64,000 nt of DNA from Candidatus Reconcilbacillus cellulovorans. Its GTDB lineage: Bacteria > Bacillota > Bacilli > Paenibacillales > Reconciliibacillaceae. Shown piece after piece: positions 44,732 to 54,585 of the stretch. Position numbers and translations under genes: made by a program. The notes beneath the pieces are model-generated. The model made no database searches. It was given only the letters and a program-made list of their open reading frames with translations, and was not told where the DNA came from. Numbering within the stretch: position 1 is the stretch's first letter; the number at the start of each line of letters is the position of its first letter. The DNA is taken from positions 1 through 64,000 of the forward strand of contig MOXJ01000007.1 of the NCBI GenBank assembly GCA_002507565.1, read 5' to 3'.

Positions 44732-46258
44732 TCATTCCGCCGCGACGCGTTCTTCCCGGCGGTCGAGACCGGTTTTGCGGCCCGGCAGCATCACCGTCAA
44801 GAGTGCGGTCGCAACCGCCAGAACCAGAACCGCCGCGAACACGAAGTGTATGCCATCGCCGAGCGCATCGCGCAACAGCGGCAGCCATTCGGCCGGCAAC
44901 GTCTGCCTTTCGGCGGGATCGAGCAGGCGATCGAATACCGACAGATCCGGCGCCGAGCGGCCGAACGATTCGTGCAAGCGCGCGTCCAGCCTCCAGTTCA
45001 TGAGCGCCCCCAGCGCCGCAGCTCCGACTGTCGTGCCGATCGACCGCATGAACAGATGAAGCGCCGTCGCCGCGCCGCGCATGTTCCAGCCGACGGAAGA
45101 CTGGATCGCGACGACGAACGTCGACGTCGCGAATCCCATACCGGCGCCGATCAGAAACGACCCCGCGCCGAGCCCGACGACTCCCCATTGCGGCCGGAAC
45201 AACCAGAGCGTCAAAGCGCCGGCCACCAGGAAAACGCCGCCCGTCGTCGCTGTTTTCCAGAATCCGAGGCGGGGCATGTTTTTGCCCGCGATGTACGCCG
45301 CCAGCGGCCAGCCGATCGACATGACCGTGAGCGCCGCGCCCGCCACGGTCGGCGACCGACCGAGCACGCCTTGCGCGTAAGTCGGCAAGTAGGCGGAGAC
45401 GCCGATGAGGACGACGCCGGCCGCAAACGAAGCGACGTTGGCGACGACCATCAGCCGATCGCGCCAAAGCGACAGCGGCATGATCGGCTCGGGGGCCGCC
45501 CGCTCGCGACGGATGAAACCCGCGAACATAACGGCGCTGACGGCGGCGAGCGCCGCCGGAACGAACGCGGACGAAACGCCGGCGTCCCGCCCGACCGACA
45601 ACGCCAGCATGAGCGCCCCGACGGCGAAAAACAAGAGCGCCGAACCGGCAAAGTCGATGCGCGGCCTCGACACGGCTGGTCGTTCGCGCAGGAAAAACCA
45701 GACGCCCGTCAGCGCCAGCAGCCCGATCGGTAAATTGATCCAGAAAACCCACGACCAATGGGCATATTCGACGAAAAAACCGCCGAGCGCCGGGCCGACG
45801 ACCGACGAAACAGCCCAGACCGACGACAGGTAACCTTGAATTTTTCCTCTTTCCTCAAGCGAATACAGATCGCCGACGATCGTCATCGCGATCGGCTGCA
45901 CGGCGCCGGCGCCGAGCCCCTGCAACATGCGGAACGCCACCAGCGCATACATGTTCCACGCCAAGCCGCATAGCGCAGACCCGGCCAGAAACAGCGCCAT
46001 GCCCGCCGCCATGACCGGCCGACGGCCGAACAGATCGGCCAATTTCCCGTAAATCGGCACGGTAACCGCTTGAAAAATCAAATAGCCGGAAAACACCCAT
46101 CCGAACAGGGCGAATCCGCCCAGATCGCTGACGATGCCCGGCATCGCCGTCGATACGATCGTCGCCTCGATCGCCGTCAAAAACATCGCCAGCATGACGG
46201 AAGCAAGTACGAGCGGACGCCGGGTCGCCGGCGTCCGCGCGGACGTCGTCGCGTTCAC
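44732..46258 (-). CDS. MFS drug exporter, DHA2 (EmrB/QacA) family
   Basis: 508 residues with about 14 membrane segments. Motif A appears as GKLADLFGRRPVM, motif C as GPALGGFF, and the first segment carries AIEATIVSTAMP, all typical of EmrB/QacA transporters that expel hydrophobic compounds with proton exchange. The GTG at 46258 with AAAGGAAAGGA upstream is preferred; an in-frame TTG at 46297 lies inside the preceding gene. The gene follows the chemotaxis receptor gene closely. Confidence 0.88.
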   Translation of the reverse strand: MNATTSARTPATRRPLVLASVMLAMFLTAIEATIVSTAMPGIVSDLGGFALFGWVFSGYLIFQAVTVPIYGKLADLFGRRPVMAAGMALFLAGSALCGLAWNMYALVAFRMLQGLGAGAVQPIAMTIVGDLYSLEERGKIQGYLSSVWAVSSVVGPALGGFFVEYAHWSWVFWINLPIGLLALTGVWFFLRERPAVSRPRIDFAGSALLFFAVGALMLALSVGRDAGVSSAFVPAALAAVSAVMFAGFIRRERAAPEPIMPLSLWRDRLMVVANVASFAAGVVLIGVSAYLPTYAQGVLGRSPTVAGAALTVMSIGWPLAAYIAGKNMPRLGFWKTATTGGVFLVAGALTLWLFRPQWGVVGLGAGSFLIGAGMGFATSTFVVAIQSSVGWNMRGAATALHLFMRSIGTTVGAAALGALMNWRLDARLHESFGRSAPDLSVFDRLLDPAERQTLPAEWLPLLRDALGDGIHFVFAAVLVLAVATALLTVMLPGRKTGLDRREERVAAE

Positions 46259-46289
46259 GATGCTCTTTCGTCCTTTCCTTTCGGCGTTT

Positions 46290-48383
46290 TCAGGCAATGC
46301 GGAATTTGGCGAGCTGTTCGCGCAGGCTGTCGCTCAGCCGCTCCAGCTTTTCCGCCTGCTCGACGAGCGAACCGCTGATGCTGGTCTGCTCGGCGCTCAG
46401 CGAAGCGACTTCCTCGCTGTTGGCCGACGACTGCTCGGCCACGGCGCTGACGTTGGCCATCGCGGCCGTCAACACCTGCTGCGACTGTTCCAAGCCGGCG
46501 ATCGAGGCGCTCGTTTCGTCCAACTTGCGGATGAACTCCGCCATCCGCTCGCGCACTTGCCCGAAAATCGCGTCGGTCTCGTGCACCGCGCGTACCTGTT
46601 CTTCGAAAATCGGGTGCGCGGCGGCGATCGTCTGCACCGTATCTTCCATCTCGCGGCGGATCGTCTCGATCAACTGGCCGACGACGTCGATCGACTGGCG
46701 CGACTGGTCGGCCAGCTTGCGGATTTCGTCGGCGACGACCATAAAGCCGCGGCCCGCCGTGCCCGCCCGAGCGGCCTCGATCGTCGCGTTAAGCGCAAGG
46801 ATGTTGGTCTGCTTCGTGATGTTCTCGAGCAAGTCCAAAATCTTGCGGATGGACCGCGCGCTTTCGTTCAGCTTTTCGACTTTTTCGGACATCTGGCGCA
46901 TCATTTTTTCCGTGTCGTTCGTTTTTCCGATCAGCTCGCGCAAATACTCCGTCCCCTGCTCGCTGGACTGGCGCACTTCGGCTGCCGACTTGCCCATTTC
47001 GAAGTTGGAAGCGATCACCTGTTTCATCTGTTCGCCGATCTGATACGTGATGTCGTTGCCTTTTTCGGCCTCCAGCGCAAGGCTCGTCGCACCCGAGGCG
47101 ATTTCTTCCGTGGCGGCGGCGATTTCCCGAGCGGACCGTTCCGTCCGGCGCGACGCTTCCGCCAGCTCGACGGCCGTCTGTTTGACTTCCTCCGCGGAAG
47201 CGTACGACTGGCGGACCAATTCGGTGATTTGATCCATCATCTGGTTGAAGCTCGCCGTGACCTGGCCGATTTCATCTTTGCGCCGGCTCGGCATCCGGAC
47301 CGTCAGATTGCCGCGCGCGCCCTCCTGCATCAGGTTACGCAGCCGCATCAGCGGTACGCCGACGAGCCAGACGACGAACGCACCGACGGCCACCGCGACG
47401 GCCACCGCCACGACGACCATGACGACCGTCAGGTTGAAAATCGTCTTGGTATCCTTCACCAAGGAAGCGACCGGGATCGTGCCGACGAGAATCCAGCCGT
47501 TCACGGCGGAACGCTTCCAGACGACGAGCTTGTCGCCCACGCGGTCGCTGCCGGAAGCGACGCCTTCCGGAGTATTGAGCGCGATGCCGGGCTCGCCCTC
47601 GATCTGCTGGCCTTCGGTCGGCACCGTGACGCGGCCGCTCGGCCCGACCATAAACGCGCGGCTGCCCTCGGCGAGTTCAAGCGCGGCGAGCGAGTCGCTC
47701 AGGACGGACAAGCGGATCTCGACGAGCAGCATGCCCAACACCTGGGACGTCATCGTACTGCGGATCTGTCTGGCGATGCCGAAACTCGGAATACCGCCCG
47801 ACGGCGAGTAGCCGGTCGGCTTCGACTCGAGCCAGACCGCCTTGCCGTTCAAAGATTCCGCTTGCTTAAACCACGGTTCGTCCTTGACCGGTTTCGGGAA
47901 GCTGACGGTTCCCGAGGCGTGCAGCAGCTGACCGGCATCGTCGAACAGCACGATCGACGCCAGCGTCGGATCGGTCAAAAAATACCGGTTGACGATCTCC
48001 TCGATTTTGCGCCTTTTTTCGAGCTGGCCGTAGGCGTCCAGCGACGCGTTGTTTTTCAGCTCGTCCAGATTGCTTTGCAAGTCTTTATCGACCAGAATCT
48101 GCGTCGTCATCGTTTCGTAATTCTTGAACACGAGGTCGTAGCGGTCCATCGCCTGCGAGACCGCTTGGGTCGCCGCTTTCGACACCTGCTTCTGGATGAC
48201 GTCGCCCGACACGGAATACGATACGCCTCCGACGACGACGACGAGGGCGACGATGCTGACGAGCAAAATGATGAACAGTTTGGCGCCGACCGATTGCGCC
48301 ACTTTTCCTCCGGAAAGAGCGAACAAACGCGCGAATCGGGCGGCGGAAGCGCCGACCTGTCTCCCCCGCATGGATGGCTTCAT
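46290..48383 (-). CDS. Methyl-accepting chemotaxis protein
   Basis: 697 residues. There are two membrane segments ([18 protein letters not shown] near 38-55, and one near 305-325) around an extracellular Cache-type ligand domain. A HAMP domain and the long coiled-coil signalling domain follow, with the conserved tip sequence [23 protein letters not shown] (interrupted in family alignments only slightly). The ATG at 48383 is preferred for the AGGT 7 bases upstream. Ligand unknown. No flagellar genes are in the window. Confidence 0.92.
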   Translation of the reverse strand: MKPSMRGRQVGASAARFARLFALSGGKVAQSVGAKLFIILLVSIVALVVVVGGVSYSVSGDVIQKQVSKAATQAVSQAMDRYDLVFKNYETMTTQILVDKDLQSNLDELKNNASLDAYGQLEKRRKIEEIVNRYFLTDPTLASIVLFDDAGQLLHASGTVSFPKPVKDEPWFKQAESLNGKAVWLESKPTGYSPSGGIPSFGIARQIRSTMTSQVLGMLLVEIRLSVLSDSLAALELAEGSRAFMVGPSGRVTVPTEGQQIEGEPGIALNTPEGVASGSDRVGDKLVVWKRSAVNGWILVGTIPVASLVKDTKTIFNLTVVMVVVAVAVAVAVGAFVVWLVGVPLMRLRNLMQEGARGNLTVRMPSRRKDEIGQVTASFNQMMDQITELVRQSYASAEEVKQTAVELAEASRRTERSAREIAAATEEIASGATSLALEAEKGNDITYQIGEQMKQVIASNFEMGKSAAEVRQSSEQGTEYLRELIGKTNDTEKMMRQMSEKVEKLNESARSIRKILDLLENITKQTNILALNATIEAARAGTAGRGFMVVADEIRKLADQSRQSIDVVGQLIETIRREMEDTVQTIAAAHPIFEEQVRAVHETDAIFGQVRERMAEFIRKLDETSASIAGLEQSQQVLTAAMANVSAVAEQSSANSEEVASLSAEQTSISGSLVEQAEKLERLSDSLREQLAKFRIA

Positions 48384-48418
48384 GACGAACACCTGCCTCG
48401 GAGTGTCTATAAACTATT

Positions 48419-48430
48419 TCGACATGTCGA
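48419..48430. promoter_or_regulatory. 12-bp palindrome upstream of the chemotaxis gene
   Basis: TCGACATGTCGA is a perfect palindrome 36 bases before the chemotaxis start. Minus-strand bases in and after it (GTCGAAAT) match 6 of 8 positions of the sigma-D -10 GCCGATAT, with TAAA 12 bases upstream, slightly closer than normal. It could be a protein site or part of a motility promoter. Confidence 0.3.
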
Positions 48431-48449
48431 GGCCGTTTACCTTCGAGCT

Positions 48450-49580
48450 TCAAGGCGCTGCGGCGGATTTTTCCGCGGCTTTGCGGCTTTCCCGGACGTT
48501 CCGGTAATGCTCTTCTTCCGTTTTAGCGAACCAGTGGCCGCGTGACCCGTCGTTTTTCACCACGTAATACAGATATTCCGTCTCCGCGGGAAACAGCGCC
48601 GCCCGAATCGAGGACATCCCAGGGCTCGCGATCGGCCCGGGCGGCAGCCCCGGGTACCGATATGTATTGTAAGGGCTGTCGATGCGGAGTTCCCGTTCGG
48701 TCAGCCGCTCGACCGGCTCGTCCAACAAATACTGGACGGTAGCGTCGATCTGAAGCAGCATGCCGCGCTTCAATCGATTGTAAATGACGCTGGCGACAAG
48801 CGGCCGCTCCTCTTCCAGCGCCGCTTCGCGCTCGACCAGCGAGGCGACGGTGACGAGCCCATGCAGCGTCAGCCCGAGCTCGTCCAACCGCGACCGCCAT
48901 CCTTCGGGCAAAGCGTCCAGCCGGCGTTCGAACTCTTCGATCATGCGCGACAGAACTGCGGTTTCGTCGACGCCTTTCGGCCATTCGTACGTTTCGGGAA
49001 ACAAATAGCCTTCCAGCGGCCAGCGCATCCGCGGGTCCGCCGGAATTTCACGGATCACGGCGTGCGGAAAAGCCTTCGGGTCCGCCGCCAGGCCCAGCAC
49101 CGCCGCCGCGTCGGCGATACCGGACTCCTCCAGGCGCGCTGCGATCTGCCGGACTGTAAATCCCTCCGGAATCGTCACGCGCACGGTTTCGGGGCGAATC
49201 GTATTGCCCGCGTTCAACGCGGCGATCAGTTCGTCCGGCGTCATGCCCGGCTTAAGCTCGTATTCGCCGGCCTGAAAACGATTTCCCTCGCCCTTAAGCC
49301 TCAAGTAATACCAGAACATCCGCGCGTCGCGGATAAGGCCGGCGCGCTCCAGTTCCCGCGCGATTTCATCCGGCATCATCCCCGGCTCGATCCGCACGCG
49401 GACGGGCGCGGAAGATGCGGGAACCGGGCGCCACTGCGACCAGACGTAAACCGCGACCGCCGCAGCCAACAACAACGGCGCGAGAGCCGCCGCCCAGACG
49501 GCGGCTTTCGGCAACCGCTTCCGTTTTTCCCCGGCTGAATCGATGCGGACAACCGACTCTTCCGGCCGAGAATCCAACAC
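48450..49580 (-). CDS. mltG: Endolytic murein transglycosylase MltG (YceG)
   Basis: 376 residues. A single N-terminal membrane anchor (AAVWAAALAPLLLAAAVAVYV) is followed by a LysM-like region (VRIEPGMMPDEIARELERAG) and the catalytic YceG domain. The catalytic Glu is in ASLVEREAALEEERP, and QIDATVQYLL completes the family block. It cleaves nascent peptidoglycan strands at the membrane. The GTG start has AAAGGAG 6 bases upstream. It is the last gene of the alaS operon, as in Bacillus (yrrL). Confidence 0.94.
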   Translation of the reverse strand: MLDSRPEESVVRIDSAGEKRKRLPKAAVWAAALAPLLLAAAVAVYVWSQWRPVPASSAPVRVRIEPGMMPDEIARELERAGLIRDARMFWYYLRLKGEGNRFQAGEYELKPGMTPDELIAALNAGNTIRPETVRVTIPEGFTVRQIAARLEESGIADAAAVLGLAADPKAFPHAVIREIPADPRMRWPLEGYLFPETYEWPKGVDETAVLSRMIEEFERRLDALPEGWRSRLDELGLTLHGLVTVASLVEREAALEEERPLVASVIYNRLKRGMLLQIDATVQYLLDEPVERLTERELRIDSPYNTYRYPGLPPGPIASPGMSSIRAALFPAETEYLYYVVKNDGSRGHWFAKTEEEHYRNVRESRKAAEKSAAAP

Positions 49581-49597
49581 GCTACTCTCCTTTCAAG

Positions 49598-49624
49598 AAA
49601 AAAAGCGACTGCACTCGCCGCTTT
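49598..49624 (-). terminator. Terminator-like hairpin between DUF1292 gene and mltG
   Basis: On the minus strand AAAGCG (49624-49619) pairs with CGCTTT, with inner GCGA/TCGC pairing as an alternative, and a run of seven T (49604-49598) follows. It lies within an operon whose next gene starts 18 bases later, so it would lower mltG transcription. Confidence 0.55.
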
Positions 49625-49627
49625 CGT

Positions 49628-49915
49628 TCAAAACAAGAGATCGTCTGCGATTTCTGCCACGGTCTCCCATTCGTCGTCGTCTTCGATCTGTTCCAGCTGG
49701 GGTTCGGGACCGGACTTGTCGATGCGGAACACCGCAATTTCCCCTTCGCGCCGCAACGCTTCGGATTCCAGCACGGCATATTCGCGGCCGTCCCAGTCGA
49801 ACTCCGTCACGATTCGGTATTCCTCGGACGTTCCGTCGTCGGCGGACAACTCCACCTCGTCGCCGTATCGATCGCGCAATGTCCGCACCTCGCGGACTTC
49901 CGGCAGGCCGCTCAT
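49628..49915 (-). CDS. DUF1292 protein (YrzB-like), copy 2
   Basis: 95 residues, highly acidic. The pattern EYRIVTEFDWDGREYAVLE followed by EIAVFRID and a final acidic helix DDDEWETVAEIADDLL matches DUF1292. Its function is unknown; the family is conserved next to ruvX and alaS in Bacillota. Its ATG overlaps the stop of copy 1 as ATGA. Two tandem copies are found here, where B. subtilis has one. Confidence 0.88.
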   Translation of the reverse strand: MSGLPEVREVRTLRDRYGDEVELSADDGTSEEYRIVTEFDWDGREYAVLESEALRREGEIAVFRIDKSGPEPQLEQIEDDDEWETVAEIADDLLF

Positions 49916-50202
49916 GTCTGATCGCCGTCCTTCTCCTGCATTTCTTCAAGCAACGTGTTGAACGTCTCCTCCACCATGTCCCATTCTTCTTCGTCTTCGA
50001 TGAAATAAAGCTGCAGATCGTCGCCGTTTTCCTCGTACCGGAAAGCGTACACTTCTTCAGCCTCGCCGTCTTGGGCGCCGTCGACGGGAACGAGCATCAT
50101 GTATTTCCGGTCCGTTCCGTCCACCTCGAACTTCATGACGACCTCGAATTGCTCCTCATTGCCGTCCTCGTCGGGAATATAAATGATTTCCGGCTCTTCC
50201 AC
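49912..50202 (-). CDS. DUF1292 protein (YrzB), copy 1
   Basis: 96 residues, very acidic (EEVYAFRYEENGDDLQLYFIE within the chain, read as short blocks EEVYAF and DDLQLYF). EEEWDMVEETFNTLLEEM at the end is the typical DUF1292 helix. The GTG at 50202 is preferred since AAAGGGG lies 8 bases before it; a GTG at 50211 abuts that site. It sits in the position of B. subtilis yrzB, between ruvX and mltG. Confidence 0.9.
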   Translation of the reverse strand: MEEPEIIYIPDEDGNEEQFEVVMKFEVDGTDRKYMMLVPVDGAQDGEAEEVYAFRYEENGDDLQLYFIEDEEEWDMVEETFNTLLEEMQEKDGDQT

Positions 50203-50207
50203 CGCAT

Positions 50208-50627
50208 TCACCCCTTTCTCCGGGAATCAAGATACGTCTGCAATATGACGGCCGCCGCCAACCGGTCCGTCACACGTCTGCGCTTGCGCCGCCCGACGTC
50301 CGCCTCCAGCAGGATGCGCTCTGCGGCGGCGGTGGTCAGGCGCTCGTCCTGTAGGCGAACCGGCAATTTTAATGTTGCTTCGAGACGGCGGGCGAATGCG
50401 ATGCAAATCTCGCCTTGTCTGCCAACCGTGCCGTTCATGTTTTTCGGCAAGCCTACGACGATTTCCGAGACGCCGTAGTTTTCGGCGATTTCCCGGATCC
50501 GTTCGAGGTCCGACGCCGGATCGCGCCGTTCGATCACCGCGACGCCCTGCGCCGTCCAGCCCAGCTCGTCGCTGACGGCGACGCCGATCCGCTTTTCCCC
50601 GTAGTCGAGGCCGAGCACGCGCGTCAC
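50208..50627 (-). CDS. ruvX: Putative pre-16S rRNA nuclease / Holliday junction resolvase RuvX (YqgF)
   Basis: 139 residues. An RNase H-like fold is shown by [19 protein letters not shown] at the N-terminus, [11 protein letters not shown] in the middle, and DERLTT plus [13 protein letters not shown] at the end, including the expected acidic residues. The enzyme matures the 16S rRNA 5' end. GTG 50627, whose bases form a GTGA overlap with the ireB stop, has CGGAG 8 bases upstream and is preferred to GTG 50633. Confidence 0.94.
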   Translation of the reverse strand: MTRVLGLDYGEKRIGVAVSDELGWTAQGVAVIERRDPASDLERIREIAENYGVSEIVVGLPKNMNGTVGRQGEICIAFARRLEATLKLPVRLQDERLTTAAAERILLEADVGRRKRRRVTDRLAAAVILQTYLDSRRKG

Positions 50628-50905
50628 GGACACCGCTCCGTTTCCGCCCGATGATGGGTCAGATAGAAACGGACAAGCTCTTCGATCAACTCGTCTCGTT
50701 CCCGTCTGCGGACGAGACTGCGCGCGTTGTTGTGGCGCGGAATATAGGCGGGATCGCCGGACAAAAGATACCCGACGATCTGGTTGATCGGATTGTAGCC
50801 TTTTTCGACGAGAGCGTCGTAAATCGCCAGCAGCACTTCCCGCGGCGATATTTCGACCCCTTCGGTTCGGACGTCGAACTTTCGCGTTTTGTCCGAAAAA
50901 TCCAC
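50624..50905 (-). CDS. ireB: IreB family regulatory phosphoprotein (YrzL, DUF965)
   Basis: 93 residues from GTG 50905, placed by GGGGGTG 8 bases upstream. [13 protein letters not shown] at the start, [20 protein letters not shown] and [17 protein letters not shown] are the hallmarks of the family. In enterococci IreB is a substrate of the PASTA kinase IreK and influences cell-wall stress tolerance. It follows alaS by 7 bases, as in most Bacillota. Confidence 0.94.
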   Translation of the reverse strand: MDFSDKTRKFDVRTEGVEISPREVLLAIYDALVEKGYNPINQIVGYLLSGDPAYIPRHNNARSLVRRRERDELIEELVRFYLTHHRAETERCP

Positions 50906-50912
50906 GCCGCTT

Positions 50913-53546
50913 TCACCCCCCCACGGGCTGCTCGGCAATCCACCGGTCCACCAGCTTCAGCGCTTCGTCGATTTTGGAAACGTCCTTGGCGCCGGCTTGC
51001 GCCATTTCGGGTTTTCCTCCGCCTCCTCCGCCGCAGACGGCGGCCATCTCCTTGACAAGCCGGCCGGCGTGCAAGCCTTTTGCAACAAGGTCGGGCGTCA
51101 CCGCGGCAAGCAGCAATCCTTTGCCCTCATGCACCGTGCCCAGAGCGACGACGGCCGAACCAAGCCGGCGTTTCAACTCGTCCGCCAGCAGGCGCAAACC
51201 TTCCATGTCGCGCGACGAAACGCGCGCGGCCACGACCGCAACGCCGGCCGCCCGGCGCGCTGAAGCTGCCAACTCGGCCGCCTCCATCACACCCAACCGG
51301 GCGCGCAGCGATTCGTTCTCGCGCTCGATTTCCCGCACTTGCCGAACGAGACCCTCGACGCGCGCGGCGACGTCCGAAACGCCGGTCTTGAGCAGGTCCG
51401 CCGCCGAACGCAACACCCGCAACTGACCATCCATATATTCATAAGCGGCCCGTCCGGTCACGGCCTCGATGCGTCTGACGCCGGAACCGATCCCGGTCTC
51501 GGCGACGATGCGGAAAACGCCGATTTCCGCCGTGTTGCGGACGTGGCAGCCGCCGCAAAGCTCGATGCTGTAATCGCCGACCCGCACGACGCGCACGATG
51601 TCGCCGTACTTTTCGCCGAAAAGGGCGACGGCGCCCATCGCTTTGGCTTCTTCGAGCGGTTTCATCATGACGCTGACGTCGATCGCCTTCCAGATTTGCT
51701 CGTTGACGCGGCGTTCGATGTCGGCCAACTCCTCCGCGGTGACGGCGCCGAAATGGCTGAAGTCGAAGCGAAGACGGTCGGGCGCGACGAGCGATCCCGC
51801 CTGGTTGGCATGCGGGCCGAGCACGTCTTTCAGCGCGCGATGCAACAGGTGAGTCGCCGTATGGTTCTTCACGATGTCGGCGCGCATCGCCCGATCGATC
51901 TCCGCCCGCACAAGATCGCCGACCCGCAGGCGCCCGCGCTCGACGCGGACGTGGTGCACATGCTGGCCGTGCGGCGCCTTGCGGACATCATCCACGGCGG
52001 CGGAGCCGTATTCGCCGAAGATCAAGCCGCGGTCGCTCACCTGCCCGCCGCTTTCGGCATAAAACGGCGTGCGGTCGAGGACGACCAGGCACGATTCGCC
52101 CGCCTCCGCCGTTTCGACGCGGGCGTCGCCTTTGACGATCGCGACGATTCGCGCGTCGGTCGCCCATTCCGTATATCCGATAAACTCGCTCGGCTCCGTC
52201 AGATCGTCAAGCGGCCCGCCCTGCACGCGCATGCCGCCGCCTTCCTGGCGGGCAGCTCTTGCCCGGCTCCGTTGGGCCTCCATTTCCCGTTCGAATCCGT
52301 CGCGGTCGACCGCCAGGCCGTGTTCGGCCGCGTAGTCGACCGTCAGGTCGATCGGAAACCCGTACGTGTCGTAAAGCCGGAACGCCTCCTCGCCGCTGAT
52401 CGAATCGCGGCCTTCCTCCCGGCACCGCTTCACCGCCTCGGCGAGAATGCGCAAACCTTCGGAAAGCGTTTCGTGAAAACGCTCCTCCTCCGACCTGACG
52501 ACGCGCTCGATCCACGCTCGGCGCTCCAGGACTTCCGGATAGAACCCGCCCATCACCTCGCCGACCGTCGCCACGAGCGACCAAAGAAACGGACGGTCGA
52601 CGCCGAGCACGCGGCCGTAGCGGACGGCCCGCCGCAGCAGGCGGCGGATGACGTAGCCGCGCCCTTCATTGGAAGGAAGCACGCCGTCGCCGACCGCGAA
52701 CGTCACCGCGCGGACGTGATCGGCGATCACCTTCAGCGCGACGTCGCGCGTTTCGTCGACGCCGTACCCCACGCCGGCGATTTCGCACGTCCGATCGATG
52801 ATCGGCCGGAATAAATCGGTATCGAAATTGGAATCGACGTCCTGGAGCAGCGAGGCGAGCCGTTCCAACCCCGCGCCCGTATCGATGTTTTTGCTGGGCA
52901 ACGGCGTATAACTTCCGTCCGGATTATGGTTATATTGGGAAAAAACAAGATTCCACACTTCGAGATAACGCTCGTTTTCCCCACCGGGGCGACATTCCGG
53001 ATCGCCGGCATCGCCGTAAGCCGGCCCGCGGTCGTAAAAAATTTCCGTGCACGGTCCGCACGGTCCTTCGCCGATATCCCAGAAATTATCCGCTGTCGGA
53101 TAAATGCGTTTCGCAGGAATGCCGATTTTCTCGTTCCACAGCCGGTATGCTTCTTCGTCTTCCGGATGAACGGTCACCGACAACCGCTCCGGATCGAACC
53201 CGATCCAGCGGCGGTCGGTCAGAAACTCCCACGCCCAGGCGATCGCCTCTTCCTTGAAATAGTCGCCGATCGAAAAATTGCCGAGCATTTCGAAAAACGT
53301 ATGGTGACGGCGCGTCTTGCCGACGTTTTCGATGTCGTTGGTGCGCAGGCATTTCTGCACGTTGGCGATACGCGGGTTGTCCGGCTTGATCCGGCCGTCG
53401 AAATACGGCTTGAGCGGCGCCATCCCGGCGTTGATCCAGAGCAACGACGGATCGTTGTGCGGGACGAGCGATGCGCTCGGTTCAATCCGGTGTCCTTTCG
53501 ACGCGAAAAAGTCGAGCCATTTGTGTCGGATTTCGCTTGCCTTCAT
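50913..53546 (-). CDS. alaS: Alanyl-tRNA synthetase
   Basis: 877 residues, the normal full length. The ATG at 53546 ([19 protein letters not shown]) has GCGGAGG 10 bases upstream. Class II catalytic motifs are in [20 protein letters not shown], the editing domain shows [11 protein letters not shown] and [13 protein letters not shown], and the C-terminal domain ends with a glycine-rich [14 protein letters not shown]. It charges tRNA-Ala. It is the first gene of an operon with ireB, ruvX, two DUF1292 genes and mltG. No T-box is visible in the short leader. Confidence 0.97.
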   Translation of the reverse strand: MKASEIRHKWLDFFASKGHRIEPSASLVPHNDPSLLWINAGMAPLKPYFDGRIKPDNPRIANVQKCLRTNDIENVGKTRRHHTFFEMLGNFSIGDYFKEEAIAWAWEFLTDRRWIGFDPERLSVTVHPEDEEAYRLWNEKIGIPAKRIYPTADNFWDIGEGPCGPCTEIFYDRGPAYGDAGDPECRPGGENERYLEVWNLVFSQYNHNPDGSYTPLPSKNIDTGAGLERLASLLQDVDSNFDTDLFRPIIDRTCEIAGVGYGVDETRDVALKVIADHVRAVTFAVGDGVLPSNEGRGYVIRRLLRRAVRYGRVLGVDRPFLWSLVATVGEVMGGFYPEVLERRAWIERVVRSEEERFHETLSEGLRILAEAVKRCREEGRDSISGEEAFRLYDTYGFPIDLTVDYAAEHGLAVDRDGFEREMEAQRSRARAARQEGGGMRVQGGPLDDLTEPSEFIGYTEWATDARIVAIVKGDARVETAEAGESCLVVLDRTPFYAESGGQVSDRGLIFGEYGSAAVDDVRKAPHGQHVHHVRVERGRLRVGDLVRAEIDRAMRADIVKNHTATHLLHRALKDVLGPHANQAGSLVAPDRLRFDFSHFGAVTAEELADIERRVNEQIWKAIDVSVMMKPLEEAKAMGAVALFGEKYGDIVRVVRVGDYSIELCGGCHVRNTAEIGVFRIVAETGIGSGVRRIEAVTGRAAYEYMDGQLRVLRSAADLLKTGVSDVAARVEGLVRQVREIERENESLRARLGVMEAAELAASARRAAGVAVVAARVSSRDMEGLRLLADELKRRLGSAVVALGTVHEGKGLLLAAVTPDLVAKGLHAGRLVKEMAAVCGGGGGGKPEMAQAGAKDVSKIDEALKLVDRWIAEQPVGG

Positions 53547-53662
53547 CGCGCTTTTGCCTCCGCTTCTTGCGGTTAAAACAAAAATCGCCCCACTCCGCGT
53601 CCGGACCGGGACGACGTCCGTCGAAAGCGTCATCCTCCGCCTGTCGGCCATGTCTTCTTGTG

Positions 53663-53691
53663 ATTATAGACGGTTTGCTAACTCTTGTCAA
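53663..53691 (-). promoter_or_regulatory. Consensus sigma-A promoter of the alaS operon
   Basis: On the minus strand, TTGACA (53691-53686) and TATAAT (53668-53663) are both perfect with a 17-base spacer. The leader to the alaS ATG is about 110 bases. The -35 box begins 6 bases after the stop of the upstream permease gene. Confidence 0.9.
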
Positions 53692-53696
53692 TCATT

Positions 53697-54581
53697 TTAC
53701 AAATCCTTATGCCGAAACACCGCAATTCCGGCCAACAGCGCCGAGAGGCCGTACAAAGCGGCATACGCCAGGAAAGCGTCGGACGGCACCTGCCCGACGC
53801 CGAGCGGTCCCAAACGATGGTCCAATCCGCCTACTAAATCCCGGACCTCGAACACCGACAGCAATTCCGCGAGCATCCTCCGTTGAATCCCGTCAGCGGG
53901 CATCGCCAGCGACATCAGTCCCGCGATCGTCCGCAGCGCCGGGCGGGACTGACTCTCGTCGAGGCCGAAACCAAGGATGCGCTCGATCATGCCCCCCAAC
54001 ATCCCGATGCCGTAGAGCATCGTCATGACGATCCCGTTGCTCATGGCCGACCATTTACACGACCCCAGCATCGTGACCGACACCAGCAGCGGCACGACGG
54101 AAGCGAACAGAACGAACGCCTTCAGCACCACGATCGGGTCGTATGCGATTCCCGTATGCCAGGCCGCGACGAACAACAAGGCTGCAAACAGCGCGGCGGC
54201 GTAAACGACGCCCGAAACGACGAAACCGATCCAACGGCCGAGATACCATTGCCAGCGGCGGATCGGGCGCGACAGCACCGACAGCAATGTCCCCTGTTCC
54301 GTTTCGCCATTTACGGCGGCGACCGCCCCGAAAACGGCGAAAAAAGCGAGAACAAACGACCCGAAAAAGAAACCAAGCGCCAAGATGACCGCGGCGTTTT
54401 CGAACCGCCGGACTACGGAAGCCGGATCGGTCGGCTCAAACCACGGCTCGCGAAGATCCGCGGAAATTTCCCGGGCGACGAACCAGAACGCGAGGAGAAA
54501 GGCCGCCGTCAAAATCACCGTCATCCAGGTGAATCTCTTTCTATACATTTCTTTCCATGTCCACAACATCATTGTCGTCAT
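53697..54581 (-). CDS. ABC-2 type transporter permease of the sigma-factor operon
   Basis: 294 residues with six predicted membrane segments (first near 19-36, last near 272-288). The early block NGETEQGTLLSVLSRPIRRWQWYLGRW is typical of ABC-2 permeases such as NosY. It starts 4 bases after the ATPase stop and completes the two-component transporter. No terminator separates it from the alaS promoter. The substrate is unknown. Confidence 0.88.
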   Translation of the reverse strand: MTTMMLWTWKEMYRKRFTWMTVILTAAFLLAFWFVAREISADLREPWFEPTDPASVVRRFENAAVILALGFFFGSFVLAFFAVFGAVAAVNGETEQGTLLSVLSRPIRRWQWYLGRWIGFVVSGVVYAAALFAALLFVAAWHTGIAYDPIVVLKAFVLFASVVPLLVSVTMLGSCKWSAMSNGIVMTMLYGIGMLGGMIERILGFGLDESQSRPALRTIAGLMSLAMPADGIQRRMLAELLSVFEVRDLVGGLDHRLGPLGVGQVPSDAFLAYAALYGLSALLAGIAVFRHKDL

Positions 54582-54585
54582 GCGA

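Noticed and set aside
46134-48545. Very long open frame on the plus strand opposite the chemotaxis gene
   Set aside because: It is antisense to a gene with clear domains, has an Arg/Asp/Phe-rich unnatural composition and no ribosome site. High GC produces such frames.
53546-53697. T-box riboswitch expected upstream of alaS
   Set aside because: The leader is only about 110 bases after a perfect promoter, and neither the T-box sequence nor a terminator/antiterminator pair is present.
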